From positions 1 to 37,140 of the forward strand of contig JAJDDE010000168.1 of NCBI GenBank assembly GCA_029260475.1: 37,140 nucleotides of DNA. The letters run 5' to 3'. Position 1 is the stretch's first letter, and every line of letters begins with the position of its first letter. The notes under the pieces were generated by a model. That model saw only the letters and a program-made list of their open reading frames with translations, made no database searches and was not told the origin of the DNA. Origin of the DNA: Phycisphaerales bacterium (GTDB lineage: Bacteria > Planctomycetota > Phycisphaerae > Phycisphaerales > UBA1924). The translations under genes were made by a program, and so were the position numbers. Positions 36,504 to 37,140 of the stretch are shown here, piece by piece.

Positions 36504-36909
36504 CTGAGTCCCCCCCTGCGTCCTTCTGCGCCCGCTTGGCCCAATGCCGCTCGCCAGCCTCGACGCCCTCGCGGATGAGCCGCGCGTACACCTCTGGCTT
36601 GAGGAGCTTGTGTGGCCCCGTGGGGATCACCACGTCGTACCCCGCCGGCAGGTCCGCGCGGACGTGCCGGAACGCTTCGCGCAGGCGTCGCTTGAGGGCG
36701 ACCCGCTCGTGGGCCTTGCCGAACCTCCGCCCGATCGAGAGCCCGAGCCGGCACTCCGCGAGCCCGTTGGGCTTTGTGAAGACCGTGATCGGCCCTTTCC
36801 GCTTGAGCACCCGGGCCGCGAAGACCGCCTGATAGTCGCGATCGTGCGACAGGCGGTGGCGCCTGCGGAACCACTTGCGGGCCTCGGGTTGAACGGCATC
36901 GTCGGACAC
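36496..36909 (-). CDS. rnpA: Ribonuclease P protein component
   Basis: This 137-residue basic protein assists the RNase P RNA in maturing tRNA 5' ends. Visible features are FRRRHRLSHDRDYQAVFAAR, a central beta strand RLGLSIGRRFG, and the arginine-rich helix RVALKRRLREAFRH, then DLPAGYDVVIP. The usual RNR motif (R-N-R-x-K-R) reads R-V-A-L-K-R here, so the asparagine and second arginine are missing. The start is GTG at 36909, with TAGGGT 6 nt upstream and no ribosome site. The gene overlaps yidD. Upstream is a CBS-domain gene 9 nt away rather than the usual rpmH. Confidence 0.92.
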   Translation of the reverse strand: MSDDAVQPEARKWFRRRHRLSHDRDYQAVFAARVLKRKGPITVFTKPNGLAECRLGLSIGRRFGKAHERVALKRRLREAFRHVRADLPAGYDVVIPTGPHKLLKPEVYARLIREGVEAGERHWAKRAQKDAGGDSDV

Positions 36910-36915
36910 TGACGA

Positions 36916-36921
36916 ACCCTA
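36916..36921 (-). promoter_or_regulatory. Candidate -10 element TAGGGT before rnpA
   Basis: On the minus strand TAGGGT is followed by 6 nt and the rnpA GTG. Its TAG is also the stop codon of the upstream CBS gene, so the match is partly forced. Read-through from that gene is possible. Confidence 0.25.
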
Positions 36922-37140
36922 GCCCGAAGACTCCCGCAGCGCTTCCTGATACCGGCGCATCAGACGCGAACGCGTGATCAGCCCCACGGGCATGTCGTCC
37001 TTCCGGGCGTCCACGAGGGCGAGCGATCCCACATCGTGCATGCTGAACTTCTCCAGCACGCGATCCAGCGTGTCGTCGGGGTGGACCGTCGGCAGGTCCG
37101 TCCGCACCAGTTCCTCGACCAGCAGGTACGGGATCGCCTC
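36919..37140 (-). CDS. CBS-domain protein, probably ClC chloride channel C-terminus (partial)
   Basis: The frame runs off the window edge, so only the last 73 residues are seen. They form a CBS domain: LVRTDLPTVHPDDTLDRVLE, then FSMHDVGSLALVD, then VGLITRSRLMRRYQEALRES. The preceding AIPYLLVEELV linker resembles the region between the two CBS domains of ClC-type chloride channels/exchangers. A plain CBS protein is the alternative. CBS domains bind adenine nucleotides and regulate the attached protein. The stop lies 9 nt upstream of rnpA on the same strand. Confidence 0.7.
   Translation of the reverse strand, partial: EAIPYLLVEELVRTDLPTVHPDDTLDRVLEKFSMHDVGSLALVDARKDDMPVGLITRSRLMRRYQEALRESSG

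Overview
The window is GC-rich (about two thirds G+C by eye) and densely packed with genes on both strands. Several features suggest a planctomycete, most likely near the Phycisphaerae. These are a membrane protein ending in a CxxCGYDLR zinc ribbon, a PEP-CTERM-like tail remnant, a long secretin with a large N-terminal repeat region, a lipid A pathway gene (lpxB) and a DUF6768/ECF sigma pair. The assignment rests on family recognition and has not been tested by phylogeny.

Layout. 1-1527: the end of an FtsX-type ABC permease, then two small membrane proteins in a tight operon. 1537-3882: a CPA2 cation/proton antiporter divergent from a PilZ-like protein. 3889-7100: aspS (with the histidine typical of non-discriminating enzymes) divergent from lpxB. 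7189-11622: an AGCS amino acid symporter with a large inserted soluble domain, an unknown acidic protein, and an RsbW/STAS partner-switching pair. 11795-15136: a 1113-residue secretin. 15395-25833: a DNA maintenance stretch holding priA, uvrB and uvrA, interleaved with two unknown genes, an ECF sigma/DUF6768 pair and a small membrane protein co-translated with uvrA. 25844-29584: an unknown gene, a degraded intergenic segment carrying pieces of a TM2-domain gene and a PEP-CTERM-like gene, a membrane protein/rhodanese pair and an exported beta-helix protein. 29589-35402: a free-standing MetRS-type tRNA-binding domain, a PBP4-type carboxypeptidase, an ABC ATPase paired with a large exported membrane protein, and a small membrane protein. 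35412-37140: a TetR regulator, yidD, rnpA and the end of a CBS-domain (ClC-like) protein.

How the genes fit together. Cell-envelope work (lpxB, PBP4, secretin, YidD, antiporter, symporter) and genome repair and replication restart (priA, uvrB, uvrA) dominate. No prophage, CRISPR array, insertion sequence, rRNA or tRNA gene was recognised.

The most interesting structural signal is not a gene. Eleven transcription-unit starts carry a TANNNT-like hexamer only 5-9 nt before the start codon, usually with no Shine-Dalgarno sequence. This is the pattern expected of leaderless or nearly leaderless mRNAs. Other genes in the window carry clear GGAG/GGAGG sites, so two modes of translation start seem to coexist. 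A second notable signal is the apparent deletion scar at about 26663-26946, where the ends of two divergent genes have been joined.
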